Source: an uncultured bacterium (lineage in GTDB: Bacteria > Cyanobacteriota > Vampirovibrionia > Gastranaerophilales > Gastranaerophilaceae). From it: 64,000 nt of DNA. Shown piece by piece: positions 1-9,554 of this stretch. The notes under the pieces were generated by a model. That model ran no database searches, was not told the DNA's origin, and saw only the letters and a list, made by a program, of their open reading frames with translations. The translations under genes and the position numbers were made by a program. Location: assembly GCA_900549855.1 (NCBI GenBank), contig URPS01000005.1, positions 1-64,000 of the forward strand, read 5' to 3'. Position 1 is the stretch's first letter, and the number at the start of each line of letters is the position of its first letter.

Positions 1-123
1 ACCGCAGTTTTGAGTTCGGCGTTTGATAGGGAAAATACGGTCTATCTGGCTGTGAAAAAAGGCAAAATGAGCGATATGGTCAGATTGGCTTTGAAGCGGT
101 ATCAAACATTTTTAGAAAGATAA
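1..123 (+). CDS. C-terminal end of a YlxR/DUF448-type RNA-binding protein (partial)
   Basis: Only the last 40 codons are present; the gene enters from the left edge and stops with TAA at 121-123. The residues 'FDRENTVYLAVKKGKMSDM' followed by an Arg/Leu-rich helix resemble the L7Ae-like tail that alphaproteobacterial YlxR (DUF448) proteins carry, with the usual 'GREN-V..A' pattern. It lies 16 bp before infB, as expected for the conserved nusA-ylxR-infB order. Codon use (CGG, GCG, CTG) is richer in G+C than the bulk of the window and matches only the first part of infB, so this piece probably comes from the same foreign source. The family assignment rests on a short tail and on context. Confidence 0.55.
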   Translation, partial: TAVLSSAFDRENTVYLAVKKGKMSDMVRLALKRYQTFLER

Positions 124-139
124 TTGGAGTATTGACTAG

Positions 140-2665
140 ATGACAGAAGAAAGTGCAAAGGGCAAATTAACATTGTCTGGAAAATCGACCCTCACTTTGA
201 AAAATCTTAATAAATCGACGGCTGCTGATGGTAAAAAAGTGGTGCAGGTTGAAGTTCGTAAAAAAAGAGTGATTAACCAAACGTCTCAAGCCGCGCCAAA
301 AGTGGAAATTGATGAAGCTACCGCGCAAAAATTAAAGTTGTTGGCAGAGGCTAAGGAACACGATGCTAAACGCAAGCAAGAGGAAGAAACTCGCAATGCT
401 CAACGTTTGAAATTGCAAGAAGAACGTGCCAAAGCTCAACAGGAAAAAGAAAACGCCGAAAAAGCCAAGGCTCAGGCCGAAGCAGCTGCTAAAGAGGTAA
501 AAGAAGTAGTGGAAAAGGCCAAAAAAGAAATAAAAGAAAGTCCGAAACAGCCGCAAAACGAAAAATCATTTGCCAAAAATGAAAATGTGGAACATCGTCA
601 GAAAAAAGTAAAAGATGATTATGATGACGATGAAGAAGAGGAAAGTTATCATAAAAAAAGTAAAAAATCGGCAGTGGTCGAAAAACACGCGATGACGCGT
701 GAAGAAACTTTTGAACAGGAACGCAAAAAAATTCAAAAACGTAGTTTTGAACCGCAACGCCGCAATAATAAAATCAATATCAACGCTTATATGAACAGCG
801 ATGATGACGATGATTATGGCTATGGAGCTCCGCGTCGCCACTTTAAGAAAAAACAGCCTAAGCCGGTGCAGGTGCAGGCTCCGCAAGAAAAAATTGTTAA
901 GGAAGTGATTATTCCGGAAACAATTACAGTGCAAGAATTGGCTAACCGTATGGCCGAAAAGAGTGCTGATGTGATTAAGCGTTTGATGTCATTAGGTGTG
1001 ATGGCGACGATTAATCAGGCTATTGACGCGGACACGGCGCAAATTGTGGTTGAAGATATGGGACACAAATTTAAGCGCGTGGCTGATAGCGATGTGGAAG
1101 AAGGTTTGAGCGGACCGGCAGATACGGAAGCGGATTTGAAACCGCGTGCGCCGATTGTAACGGTTATGGGACACGTTGACCACGGTAAAACAACATTGCT
1201 TGACAGTATTAGAGCTTCTAAGCATAAGATTGTCGCAACAGAAGTTGGTGGCATTACTCAATCTATCGGTGCGTATACAGTTTATTTAGATAATAAACAC
1301 GAAAAGAAAATTGTGTTCGTTGATACTCCAGGTCACGAAGCTTTTACCGAAATGCGTGCCAGAGGTGCAAAAGCTACAGATATTGCTATTTTGGTTGTTG
1401 CAGCAGATGACGGTATAATGCCTCAAACTATTGAAGCAATAAACCACGCAAAAGCAGCGGAAGTTCCTATTATAGTTGCTGTTAACAAATGTGATAAACC
1501 TGGGGCTAATCCGGATAGAGTACTTCAACAATTAACAGAACATGGACTTGTTCCGGAAGCATGGGGTGGTGACACTATTACGGTTAATGTTTCAGCTCTT
1601 CAAGGTACCGGTATTGACGAATTATTGGAATACATTTTACTTGTTGCAGAAGTACAAGATTTAAAAGCTAATCCTAAAGCAGAAGCTTCAGGTGTTGTAA
1701 TTGAAGCAAATCTTGATAAAGGTAAAGGCCCTGTTGCAACGCTACTTGTTCAAAATGGTACTTTAAGAGCAGGTAATTGTATTGTTGTAGGTACTGCTTG
1801 CGGTAGAGTTAGAGCATTGTTATCAGATTCCGGTGAAAGAATTGTTAAAGCCGAACCTTCAACTCCGGTTGAGATTTTAGGTTTAACAGAAGTTCCAAAT
1901 GCAGGTGATTTCTTTGAAGTTGTTAAAAACGAAAAAGAAATGAAATCTATTGTAGAAAAACGTAAAGAAAAAGAACGCAATAAGAGATTGGATGCTATGC
2001 TTCCAGCTCATATGAGAAGAGAAGCCGGTGATGCTGATGGCGATATTCCACAATTGAATTTGATTATTAAAGCAAATACTCATGGTTCTGCAGAAGCCGT
2101 ATCTCAAGCAATTGCACAATTTGAATCAAAAGAAATTGTAACAAAGATTATTCACGTTGGTGTTGGTGATATTTCAGAAGCCGATGTTATGTTGGCATCT
2201 GCATCGAATGCATTAATCTTAGGATTTACAGTAAAAGAAGATTCAAATGCTTTGGCAGCTGCAGAAAGAGAAGGTGTTACAATCAAGAAGTATGACATCA
2301 TCTATCAAATTTTAGAAGATATTGAAAAGACTATGATTTCTTTACTTTCTCCGGAAGTTAAAGAAGTTGTTACCGGTCAAGTTGAAATCAGACAAATCTT
2401 CACAATTGGTAAGATTCAAAAGATTGCAGGTTGTTACGTTACAGAAGGTAAGATTAACAGAAATGACACTGCTACTATTTACAGAGATGGTAAAGAAATC
2501 TTCAAGGGAGCTGTTGATCAACTTAAGAGATTCAAAGATGATGTTAAGGAAGTTGCTCAAGGTTTCGAGTGCGGATTATCATTTGTTAAATTTAATGATA
2601 TACAAGAAGGCGATATTGTTAAATTTACAACAAAACAAGAAATTGAACGTTCTGAATTAGAGTAA
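140..2665 (+). CDS. infB: Translation initiation factor IF-2 (apparently a hybrid sequence)
   Basis: IF-2 is the GTPase that brings initiator fMet-tRNA to the 30S subunit. The start is ATG at 140 with GGAG at 127-130. Visible domains are: an N-terminal 'TLTLKNLNK' segment of the alphaproteobacterial IF2-associated type (about 10-45), a long charged Lys/Glu/Gln-rich linker (50-255), an IF2_N domain (about 258-312), the G domain with P-loop GHVDHGKT at 344-351, DTPGHEAF, NKCD and SALQ, and then the beta-barrel and IF2 C domains. The length of 841 aa is normal. Codon use changes abruptly near nucleotides 1160-1210: CGT/CGC Arg and GCG/GCC Ala before, AGA and A/T-ending codons after. The break falls in the P-loop, the most conserved DNA of the gene. 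The 5' part is therefore probably from another organism, most likely by misassembly. Confidence 0.95.
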   Translation: MTEESAKGKLTLSGKSTLTLKNLNKSTAADGKKVVQVEVRKKRVINQTSQAAPKVEIDEATAQKLKLLAEAKEHDAKRKQEEETRNAQRLKLQEERAKAQQEKENAEKAKAQAEAAAKEVKEVVEKAKKEIKESPKQPQNEKSFAKNENVEHRQKKVKDDYDDDEEEESYHKKSKKSAVVEKHAMTREETFEQERKKIQKRSFEPQRRNNKININAYMNSDDDDDYGYGAPRRHFKKKQPKPVQVQAPQEKIVKEVIIPETITVQELANRMAEKSADVIKRLMSLGVMATINQAIDADTAQIVVEDMGHKFKRVADSDVEEGLSGPADTEADLKPRAPIVTVMGHVDHGKTTLLDSIRASKHKIVATEVGGITQSIGAYTVYLDNKHEKKIVFVDTPGHEAFTEMRARGAKATDIAILVVAADDGIMPQTIEAINHAKAAEVPIIVAVNKCDKPGANPDRVLQQLTEHGLVPEAWGGDTITVNVSALQGTGIDELLEYILLVAEVQDLKANPKAEASGVVIEANLDKGKGPVATLLVQNGTLRAGNCIVVGTACGRVRALLSDSGERIVKAEPSTPVEILGLTEVPNAGDFFEVVKNEKEMKSIVEKRKEKERNKRLDAMLPAHMRREAGDADGDIPQLNLIIKANTHGSAEAVSQAIAQFESKEIVTKIIHVGVGDISEADVMLASASNALILGFTVKEDSNALAAAEREGVTIKKYDIIYQILEDIEKTMISLLSPEVKEVVTGQVEIRQIFTIGKIQKIAGCYVTEGKINRNDTATIYRDGKEIFKGAVDQLKRFKDDVKEVAQGFECGLSFVKFNDIQEGDIVKFTTKQEIERSELE

Positions 2666-2718
2666 ACGTTTCTTTTAAGATAATCAAATTAACTGGTTTG
2701 ATATAATAATTTAGTTTG

Positions 2719-2757
2719 AAAAAAGAGGAAAATTTCTAAAAATTCTCCTCTTTTTTT
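2719..2757. terminator. Intrinsic terminator between infB and polA
   Basis: The hairpin AAAAAGAGGA...TCCTCTTTTT is followed by a T-run on the + strand and preceded by an A-run, so it also ends in T on the - strand. It lies between the convergent 3' ends of infB and polA and can serve both. Confidence 0.8.
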
Positions 2758-2781
2758 CTATTTATTAATTAAAGCTAAAAG

Positions 2782-5457
2782 CTACCCCTCTCGCCAGCTT
2801 GAGCCGCAATTGATGTCTACATCAAGAGGTACTTTTAGAGGTTGGTTAAGTTCCATACATCTCAAAACAAGTTCTTTTACTGTTTCCAGTTCATCTTTTG
2901 GCACTTCAAATACCAATTCATCGTGTACTTGCATTATCATTTTTGTTTTAAGATTTTTTGTTTCTAATTCTTTTTGAACATCAATCATTGCCATCTTGAT
3001 TAAATCAGCAGCGGTTCCTTGCAATGGTTGGTTTATTGCAGCTCTTTGAGCGAATTCTCTAATTTGGTAATTAGGACTCATTAATTCTGCTGCAAGATAA
3101 CGCTTACGACCAAAAATCGTTTCAACATAACCGTGAGCATTAACAAATTCAACTTCTTTATTCATATATTCTTTTACTTTAGGATAGGTTTCAAAATATT
3201 TATCAATAAATTCTTGAGCTTCTGCGTTAGTAATTCCGATACTTTTAGCTAAACCATACTTAGATTGTCCATAAACGATGCCAAAGTTAACAGCTTTAGC
3301 ACGTCTGCGCATTTCTTTTGTAACTTCTTCTAATTTAACTCCAAACACCTTGGATGCTGTCATAGTGTGGACATCTTCTCCTGAAGTGAATGCGTGTATA
3401 AGATGTTCATCTCCTGATACGTGAGCCAATAATCTCAATTCTATTTGAGAATAGTCCGCAGACATTATTAAGGAATTATCCTTATCCATTGCACAAAAAG
3501 CTGAACGAATTTTGTTACCTTCTTCCGTTCTAATCGGAATATTCTGCAAATTTGGATTAGAAGATGAAAGTCGACCTGTAACTGTCAGTGCTTGATTGTA
3601 AGTAGTATGTATTCTGCCATCACGTTTGCTAATAAGCGTTGGAAGTACATCTGTATAAGTTGATTTAAGTTTTGCAAATTTTCTATGCTGTAAAATATAT
3701 TCGCAAATTTCATATTCTTGTGCAAGTTCTTCCAAAACTTCAGCACTCGTAGAACGTGATTTTTTCTTTTTTGTTTTTAATTCCAATTTGTCAAACAAAA
3801 CTTCTGCAACTTGCTTTGGCGAATTGATATTGAAAGGTTCACCTGCAAGTTGATAAATCAAGTCTTCCAACTCTGCAAGTTTTTCCGTCATGTAGGAAGA
3901 TAGTTCTTTTAAGTACTCAACATCAATCGCAACACCCGTATGTTCCATTTTCGCAAGTACAATCGTAAGTGGCATTTCTATATCTTTTACTAATTTTTGT
4001 TCTCGCTCATCAAGATTTTTTATCCAATAATCATAAAGTTTAAAAATCGTGTAAGCCTCATCGCAAGCAGCTTTTTCATCATCTCCTATTGTAATTATAT
4101 GATTTAAAAAATCTAATCCTTGAGCTTCTAGAGAATGTTTGCGGTTAGGGTCTTTTACATAACTTGCAAGTAACACATCATATTCTAAACCTGTAGGATT
4201 AAAGCCGTTATTCAAAAGCAAGTGGTAATCTGATTTTGAATCATATCCGATTTTTTTGATATTTGGATTTTCAATTATAGGTTTAAGCTCCGCAATCAAC
4301 TCTTGATTAAAATAATAGCTTTTTCCATCCGAAATTGATGCTGATGTGATTATTCCATCTTTTGAATAGAATTTGAAAGCTAGTAATTCTTTAGAAGATA
4401 AAGTTGCTAATATATTTTTTAAATTATCAGAATTAACAATTTCATATTCAAAATCTATATCCGCAACAGTTTCCTTGATAGCTTGCGTAAATAGATTCTG
4501 TTGAATGTTTTCACTTTGGTTATTATTTGCAAAAAGACTTAAATTTGTGTTGTCTTCAACTGCAGCATTTGGATTAAACGATGTTAAAATTTTATCAATA
4601 TTTTTTATAAAAGTATAAAACTGCATTTTTCTTAAGAATTCAGACACATTTTCAATTTTGGGCAATTCTACAGTTGCTTTATCAATATCAAAGTCAATAT
4701 CTACATTTCTGATTATTGTAGCTAAATCTTTTGAAAGAACTGCAATTTCTTTGCCTTCACATATTTTATTTTTAACTGCTTTTTCCGGAATATTTTCGCA
4801 ATCTGCCAAAATTTCTTCTAAATTCGGGTATCTGTTTAAAAGTTTTTGAGCTGTTTTTTCACCGATACCTTTAATTCCAGGAATGTTATCAGAAGTATCA
4901 CCTCTTAATCCCTTATAATCTGTAATTTGGTTAGGATAAACTCCTAATTTATCGTAAACCCTATTCCAATCGTATTCAAGAAGTTCTCCCTTGGTCGGAA
5001 TCAGAACTTTAACAGTACCTTCTCTATCAATCAGCTGAAAACTATCTTGGTCACCGGTTAATATAAGAGTTGTATTTCCGGCTTCAGATGCCATTTTAGA
5101 AATTGTTCCGATAATATCATCAGCTTCAAAACCTTCTTTGGTAATCATAGGTATATCAAAAGCTTTCAGACCTTCGCAAATAATTCCGATTTGACTTCTC
5201 AATGTATCCGGCATAGCTTCTCTATTAGCTTTATATTCTTCAAACTTTTCAGTTCTAAAAGTTCTTCTGCCAACATCAAAGGCTACAGCTATATAATCAG
5301 GGTGAATTTTTGAGAGTAAATCAAATATTGCCTTAAAAAAACCGTACACAGCCCATGTTGGCTGATTATCAGAATTCTTCATGCCGGTTCTTTCCAGTGC
5401 AAAGAATTGACGATAAGCCAATGCGTGTCCATCAATTAATATCAAGGTTTTAGACAT
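2782..5457 (-). CDS. polA: DNA polymerase I
   Basis: This is the repair and Okazaki-fragment polymerase. At 891 aa it has an N-terminal 5'-3' exonuclease (about 1-290, starting 'TLILIDGHALAYR'), a 3'-5' exonuclease-like middle domain (about 310-500) and a C-terminal polymerase. Motif A is DYSQIELRLLAHVSGD (near 665), motif B RRAKAVNFGIVYG (near 720) and motif C QVHDELVFE (near 842). In the middle domain the metal-binding 'DTE' of ExoI is replaced by 'AFKFYS', so proofreading is probably lost, as in Bacillus and Thermus Pol I. The start is ATG, with GGGAG just upstream on the - strand. The gene follows the phosphohexomutase on the same strand with a 41-bp gap. Confidence 0.97.
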   Translation of the reverse strand: MSKTLILIDGHALAYRQFFALERTGMKNSDNQPTWAVYGFFKAIFDLLSKIHPDYIAVAFDVGRRTFRTEKFEEYKANREAMPDTLRSQIGIICEGLKAFDIPMITKEGFEADDIIGTISKMASEAGNTTLILTGDQDSFQLIDREGTVKVLIPTKGELLEYDWNRVYDKLGVYPNQITDYKGLRGDTSDNIPGIKGIGEKTAQKLLNRYPNLEEILADCENIPEKAVKNKICEGKEIAVLSKDLATIIRNVDIDFDIDKATVELPKIENVSEFLRKMQFYTFIKNIDKILTSFNPNAAVEDNTNLSLFANNNQSENIQQNLFTQAIKETVADIDFEYEIVNSDNLKNILATLSSKELLAFKFYSKDGIITSASISDGKSYYFNQELIAELKPIIENPNIKKIGYDSKSDYHLLLNNGFNPTGLEYDVLLASYVKDPNRKHSLEAQGLDFLNHIITIGDDEKAACDEAYTIFKLYDYWIKNLDEREQKLVKDIEMPLTIVLAKMEHTGVAIDVEYLKELSSYMTEKLAELEDLIYQLAGEPFNINSPKQVAEVLFDKLELKTKKKKSRSTSAEVLEELAQEYEICEYILQHRKFAKLKSTYTDVLPTLISKRDGRIHTTYNQALTVTGRLSSSNPNLQNIPIRTEEGNKIRSAFCAMDKDNSLIMSADYSQIELRLLAHVSGDEHLIHAFTSGEDVHTMTASKVFGVKLEEVTKEMRRRAKAVNFGIVYGQSKYGLAKSIGITNAEAQEFIDKYFETYPKVKEYMNKEVEFVNAHGYVETIFGRKRYLAAELMSPNYQIREFAQRAAINQPLQGTAADLIKMAMIDVQKELETKNLKTKMIMQVHDELVFEVPKDELETVKELVLRCMELNQPLKVPLDVDINCGSSWREG

Positions 5458-5498
5458 TCTAATTTACTCCCAATAATTTATACCCATATTTACTATAA

Positions 5499-6977
5499 TT
5501 ACACAGTAGCTGTTGAAAGATTTTTGATGATATCAAGAAGTTTGTTCACCATTAAATCTTCGTATTTTTGAGCATTTTCTTTGCTATCAGCTTCAAATCT
5601 CAAAGTGAAAACAGGTTCTGTGTTACTTTGTCTGATTAGTGCAAAGCCTTTTTCAAACACGATTCTCATACCATCAATAGTAATAATGTCTTTGATATTT
5701 GTACCAAAGAAATCCGGATTTTCTGCGATAACTTTCTGGAATTCTTCTAATGTGCCTTTCTTTAATGAATTTGGACAAGGAAGACGAACTTCGCTTGAAG
5801 AATACATTGATGCAAATGGTGCCAACATATCTGTAATTTTAAAATTAGGATTTTCTTTTTTCTTTCTTGCAACGATTTCAATAATTCTACATCCGGCATA
5901 AATTGCATCATCAAATCCATAATATTTGTCTTTAAAGAATGTATGACCACTCATTTCGCCGGCTAGAACTGCACCTGTTTCTCTCATTTTTGATTTGATA
6001 TAGCCATGACCGGTTTTGCACATAACTGCTACACCGCCGGTTGCATTGATTGTATCGTAAAGAACTTGTGAGCATTTAACTTCTGATACAATAACAGGTT
6101 TAATACCTTTTTCGTTGTATTCTTTGATAACATCTTCAGCATAAATTAGAAGCAGTTTATCACCCGTCATAGAATTGCCGTCAGAATCAATCACGCCGAT
6201 TCTGTCGCTGTCACCGTCAAAAGCAATACCTAAATCAGCCTTATTTGCAACAACAGCTTTTTTGATATCATTCAATGTTTTTTCATCACTTGGGTTTGGA
6301 TGGTGATGTGGAAATCTTCCATCAGGCATAGAGTATAGTTCAACAACTTCACAACCTAAAGCTCTGTATAATTTAGGAGCAACAACACCGCCGGTTGCAT
6401 TAGCACTATCAACAACAACTTTAATTCCTTCACCGATTTTACCAAATTTCTTAGTCATTTCTTCTATATAATCAGGAATTAAATCGTATTCGTTTAGAAT
6501 TCCAAAAGGTACCGGAGGAATGCTCAAGCGATATTCTTCAAGAGTCAATTCTTTAACAATTTTGATTTGTTCTTCGTTCAATGATTGTTTTGCATAAGTC
6601 ATTTTCATACCGTTGTATTGGCTTGGATTATGACTTGCTGTAATAATCATAGCGCCGGTAACAGGCATGTATTTTGTAATGTATGGCGGAAGTCCAACAA
6701 CTTCTGAATAATAACCTAAAGGTGTAGGAGCCAATCCCATATCTACTACATTAGCGCCACAAGAACGGATACCTTCTATCAATGATTTTGAAAGTGATGG
6801 TGAATGTAATCTTGCATCTCTGCAAACGCTAATCCAAATTTCAGATGGAAGCTTTTTGGTTTCTTTTACCAAAAACTGAACGAAGCCACGTCCTGTATAG
6901 TAGAACAATTCTTCTGTTACATCATCTCCATAAATTCCTCTTATATCATTTTTTCCAAAAGCTGATTCTTTTAGCAT
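5499..6977 (-). CDS. Phosphomannomutase/phosphoglucomutase
   Basis: This alpha-D-phosphohexomutase interconverts hexose 1- and 6-phosphates and supplies sugar nucleotides for envelope glycans. The phosphoserine loop TASHNPSQYNGMK is near residue 113, the metal loop DGDSDR near 252, the sugar loop GEMSGH follows, and the phosphate-binding RQSNTEP motif is near the C terminus. I place the start at ATG 6977 (492 aa) because GGAGGAG lies just before it; a GTG codon six codons upstream sits before that Shine-Dalgarno and is unlikely to be used. The specificity (Man or Glc) cannot be read from the sequence. It lies upstream of polA and diverges from the ABC permease. Confidence 0.93.
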   Translation of the reverse strand: MLKESAFGKNDIRGIYGDDVTEELFYYTGRGFVQFLVKETKKLPSEIWISVCRDARLHSPSLSKSLIEGIRSCGANVVDMGLAPTPLGYYSEVVGLPPYITKYMPVTGAMIITASHNPSQYNGMKMTYAKQSLNEEQIKIVKELTLEEYRLSIPPVPFGILNEYDLIPDYIEEMTKKFGKIGEGIKVVVDSANATGGVVAPKLYRALGCEVVELYSMPDGRFPHHHPNPSDEKTLNDIKKAVVANKADLGIAFDGDSDRIGVIDSDGNSMTGDKLLLIYAEDVIKEYNEKGIKPVIVSEVKCSQVLYDTINATGGVAVMCKTGHGYIKSKMRETGAVLAGEMSGHTFFKDKYYGFDDAIYAGCRIIEIVARKKKENPNFKITDMLAPFASMYSSSEVRLPCPNSLKKGTLEEFQKVIAENPDFFGTNIKDIITIDGMRIVFEKGFALIRQSNTEPVFTLRFEADSKENAQKYEDLMVNKLLDIIKNLSTATV

Positions 6978-7005
6978 AACTCCTCCATTAATCACATAAT
7001 TGTGC

Positions 7006-7035
7006 TTGCAAACACAATTTATTTACCCATATAAT
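7006..7035 (+). promoter_or_regulatory. Promoter of the sugar permease, probably leaderless
   Basis: TTGCAA (7006-7011) and TATAAT (7030-7035) are separated by 18 bp. Transcription would begin about at the ATG at 7042, six bases after the -10 box, and no Shine-Dalgarno sequence is present. Confidence 0.6.
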
Positions 7036-7041
7036 AGTAGC

Positions 7042-7914
7042 ATGAAAACTCTTAAAAGTCCTATTTTTATTAATAAACTTAATACGCAGTCAGGCTTTCT
7101 TTTTGTTTTACCTGCGCTTATCGGAACTTTTGTATTCATCATAATTCCAATAATCTGTTCTTTTACGCTCAGTTTTATGGATTGGGACTTGTTAAATGAT
7201 ATTAAGTTTGTCGGGTTAAGTAATTATAAAAACATATTAAGCGACGGAGAGTTTTTGCAAATATTAATTAATACTTTTGTATACGCAATCTCGACAACTT
7301 GTTTTGCAGTAGTAATTCCTCTTTTAATTGCATCTGTTTTAAATACCAAAATTAGAGGAAGTGAAATTTTTAAAACAATATACTTTTTACCGTTTATAAC
7401 TCCTGCAGTAGTTATTGCAATAGTTTGGGCTTGGATTTTTGATCCAAATATTGGACTTGTTAACAGTTTGTTTAAAACACATTTAACGTGGTTATTTGAT
7501 ACTCGGCTTGCCATGCCGGTTTTAATTTTTGTATCAGTTTGGAAGCTTATCGGATACAATGTAGTTCTATTTTTAACCGGTTTTTCTACAATAAATCAGA
7601 ATGTATATGAAGCGGCTAAAATTGATGGAGCCGGAGCTAAAGAAATATTTTTCAAAATAACAATACCTATCTTGAAACCTACAATATGTTTTGTGACGCT
7701 TGTAACTGCAATATCTTCTTTTCAAATATTTGATTTAATTTATGTTATGACAGAAGGCGGGCCAAATAATTCTACAAACGTGATAGTTTATTCTATATAT
7801 AAATACGCATTTGAATATTTTGATGTAGGACAAGCTTGTGCTTTAGCATATATTTTATTTATTGTGATTTTTGTATTGGCAGTGTTACAAAAGCTTTGTA
7901 TTAAAGAGGGGTAA
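7042..7914 (+). CDS. ABC transporter permease, sugar type (MalF/UgpA-like)
   Basis: This is an inner-membrane subunit of a binding-protein-dependent sugar importer. Six hydrophobic segments are visible, with the cytoplasmic EAA loop 'YEAAKIDGAGAKEIFFKITI' near residue 190, which contacts the ATPase. The open frame begins earlier with a TTG at 7000, but that codon lies upstream of a good -10 box (7030-7035), so ATG at 7042 (290 aa) is the likely start, on a leaderless mRNA. No second permease, ATPase or solute-binding protein is found in this window, so the partners must be encoded elsewhere. The substrate is unknown. Confidence 0.88.
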   Translation: MKTLKSPIFINKLNTQSGFLFVLPALIGTFVFIIIPIICSFTLSFMDWDLLNDIKFVGLSNYKNILSDGEFLQILINTFVYAISTTCFAVVIPLLIASVLNTKIRGSEIFKTIYFLPFITPAVVIAIVWAWIFDPNIGLVNSLFKTHLTWLFDTRLAMPVLIFVSVWKLIGYNVVLFLTGFSTINQNVYEAAKIDGAGAKEIFFKITIPILKPTICFVTLVTAISSFQIFDLIYVMTEGGPNNSTNVIVYSIYKYAFEYFDVGQACALAYILFIVIFVLAVLQKLCIKEG

Positions 7915-7918
7915 GTCT

Positions 7919-7975
7919 TTTGTAAACAAATCTTAATCAGTTACGCAATTTTTTTAGGTAGAATGACTTTATATA
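7919..7975 (+). promoter_or_regulatory. Shared promoter motif before the EF-hand protein
   Basis: TTTGTAA at 7919-7925 is followed 48 nt later by CTTTATATA at 7967-7975. The same pair with nearly the same spacing precedes several other genes in this window (near 23214, 41095, 43336, 62457, 62953 and, on the - strand, 20275). Confidence 0.5.
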
Positions 7976-8000
7976 AATATAAAGAAGTGTAGGTTTAAAT

Positions 8001-8450
8001 ATGATATTAGATGCTGCTAATTTTTCTCAAAGTAATTTGGACCAAAATAATTTACCCCAAAATCGTCCTCTAATTATGTGTGCGAACAACAGATACTATG
8101 CCGGCATGACATTAAAAGAGGCTAAAGTTAAAGATTTAGAAAAAAGTTTTTGGCGACGAGATTTTCATAATATTGATAAAAACGGTGATGGAGTTCTTTC
8201 TGTGGATGAGATTATGAACGAAAGAAAAAGGTCATCTAAAATTAATAAGATATTAGCCGGAGTTTTTACCGGACTGGGTGTGCTGGATTGCTTGGGGAGC
8301 AAAGGTACTCCTACATTTTTTAAATTGTTAGATATCGGTTTCGACGCATTTATCGCAATAACATCCTTTAATAAAGCTCGCAGAACTGATAAAGGTACTA
8401 AAGAGTATGAAGAATTAATACAAAATGGAAGATTAAACTGTAATGCCTAA
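8001..8450 (+). CDS. EF-hand-containing hypothetical protein
   Basis: The product is 149 aa with no standard family recognised. Residues 59-70, DKNGDGVLSVDE, form a complete EF-hand calcium-binding loop (D, N, D at positions 1, 3, 5, a central G, E at 12). The N terminus is Asn/Gln-rich with no signal peptide. Residues 82-120 contain two weakly hydrophobic Gly-containing stretches that could associate with membranes. The ribosome-binding site is weak. Its promoter belongs to the TTTGTAA/CTTTATATA set, shared with the coiled-coil proteins at 41179 and 43422. Another EF-hand protein lies at 48399. Calcium binding is inferred from the loop alone. Confidence 0.75.
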   Translation: MILDAANFSQSNLDQNNLPQNRPLIMCANNRYYAGMTLKEAKVKDLEKSFWRRDFHNIDKNGDGVLSVDEIMNERKRSSKINKILAGVFTGLGVLDCLGSKGTPTFFKLLDIGFDAFIAITSFNKARRTDKGTKEYEELIQNGRLNCNA

Positions 8451-8483
8451 TCTTCCATTTAAAAGATAAAACTTTGCTTTTTA

Positions 8484-9554
8484 CTATTTTTTAGTTATCA
8501 ATTCCATATTATCAAAATAATTAAGCTTCATTGCTTGCTTAACTTTGTTTAATGTATCAGCTGCAACTTCTTTTGCTTTTAAGCTGCCTGACATAAGGAT
8601 TTCGTATACAGAATTGATATCTTTTTCGAATTCTTTTCTGCGAGCTCTAATTGGCTCTAATTCTTCATTAACGATGCTGTTCAAGAATCTTTTAACCTTG
8701 ACATCACCCAAACCGCCTCTTTGATAATGTTCTTTTACTTCATCCAGTGATGCGTAATCGTTCCAATAACGTTCAAAGTGTTCCGGCTTGCAGAATGCGT
8801 CAAGATAAGTAAATACCGTATTGCCTTCGATATGTCCTGGGTCTGTAACTTTTAAATGAGTAGGGTCTGTGTACATACTCATAATCTTCTTCTGAACATC
8901 TTCCGCTGTATCAGAAATGTAAATACAATTACCTAAAGATTTGCTCATTTTTGCTTTGCCGTCAATTCCAGGGAGTCGCATACAGACTTGGTTATTAGGA
9001 AGTAATGCTTTTGGCTCTACTAATACGTCTGAGCCATAAATATGATTGAATTTTCTTACGATTTCTCTTGTTTGTTCAATCATTGGCAATTGATCTTCTC
9101 CAACCGGAACTGTATCAGCATTAAATGCTGTAATATCTGCTGCTTGACTGATTGGATAACATAAGAAACCTACCGGAATACTTGATTTGAAATCTCTCAT
9201 TTGAATTTCAGATTTTACCGTAGGATTAAGCTGCAAACGAGCTAATGTAACAAGGTTCATATAATAGAATGTCAGTTCTGTAAGTTCAACAATTTGAGAT
9301 TGGATAAATAATGTTGAAATACTTGGATCTAACCCTACTGATAAATAATCAAGAGCAACTTCTAATATATTTTGTCTGACTTTTTCCGGATTATCAAAAT
9401 TGTCAGTCAACGCTTGAGCGTCTGCAATCATAATAAAGATATTTTTGTAATCACCGGAATTCTGAAGTTCAACTCTGCGCTTTAAAGACCCTACATAATG
9501 TCCTAAATGTAATCTGCCTGTTGGTCTATCACCGGTTAATATAGTTTTTGCCAT
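8484..9554 (-). CDS. trpS: Tryptophanyl-tRNA synthetase
   Basis: This enzyme charges tRNA-Trp. It is a class I synthetase with the HIGH-type motif HLGH at residues 16-19, the tryptophan/ATP-site segment GEDQLPMIEQTREI, and KMSKS near residue 201. The length of 356 aa is slightly above the usual ~330. The start is ATG, with GGAGAG upstream on the - strand. It stands alone; no T-box leader is visible in the ~150 bp upstream, so no tRNA-sensing control is evident. Confidence 0.97.
   Translation of the reverse strand: MAKTILTGDRPTGRLHLGHYVGSLKRRVELQNSGDYKNIFIMIADAQALTDNFDNPEKVRQNILEVALDYLSVGLDPSISTLFIQSQIVELTELTFYYMNLVTLARLQLNPTVKSEIQMRDFKSSIPVGFLCYPISQAADITAFNADTVPVGEDQLPMIEQTREIVRKFNHIYGSDVLVEPKALLPNNQVCMRLPGIDGKAKMSKSLGNCIYISDTAEDVQKKIMSMYTDPTHLKVTDPGHIEGNTVFTYLDAFCKPEHFERYWNDYASLDEVKEHYQRGGLGDVKVKRFLNSIVNEELEPIRARRKEFEKDINSVYEILMSGSLKAKEVAADTLNKVKQAMKLNYFDNMELITKK

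Noticed and set aside
566..934. Hydrophobic ORF antisense to infB
   Set aside because: It is a mirror of the Lys/Glu/Asp-rich linker codons of IF2, with no independent support.
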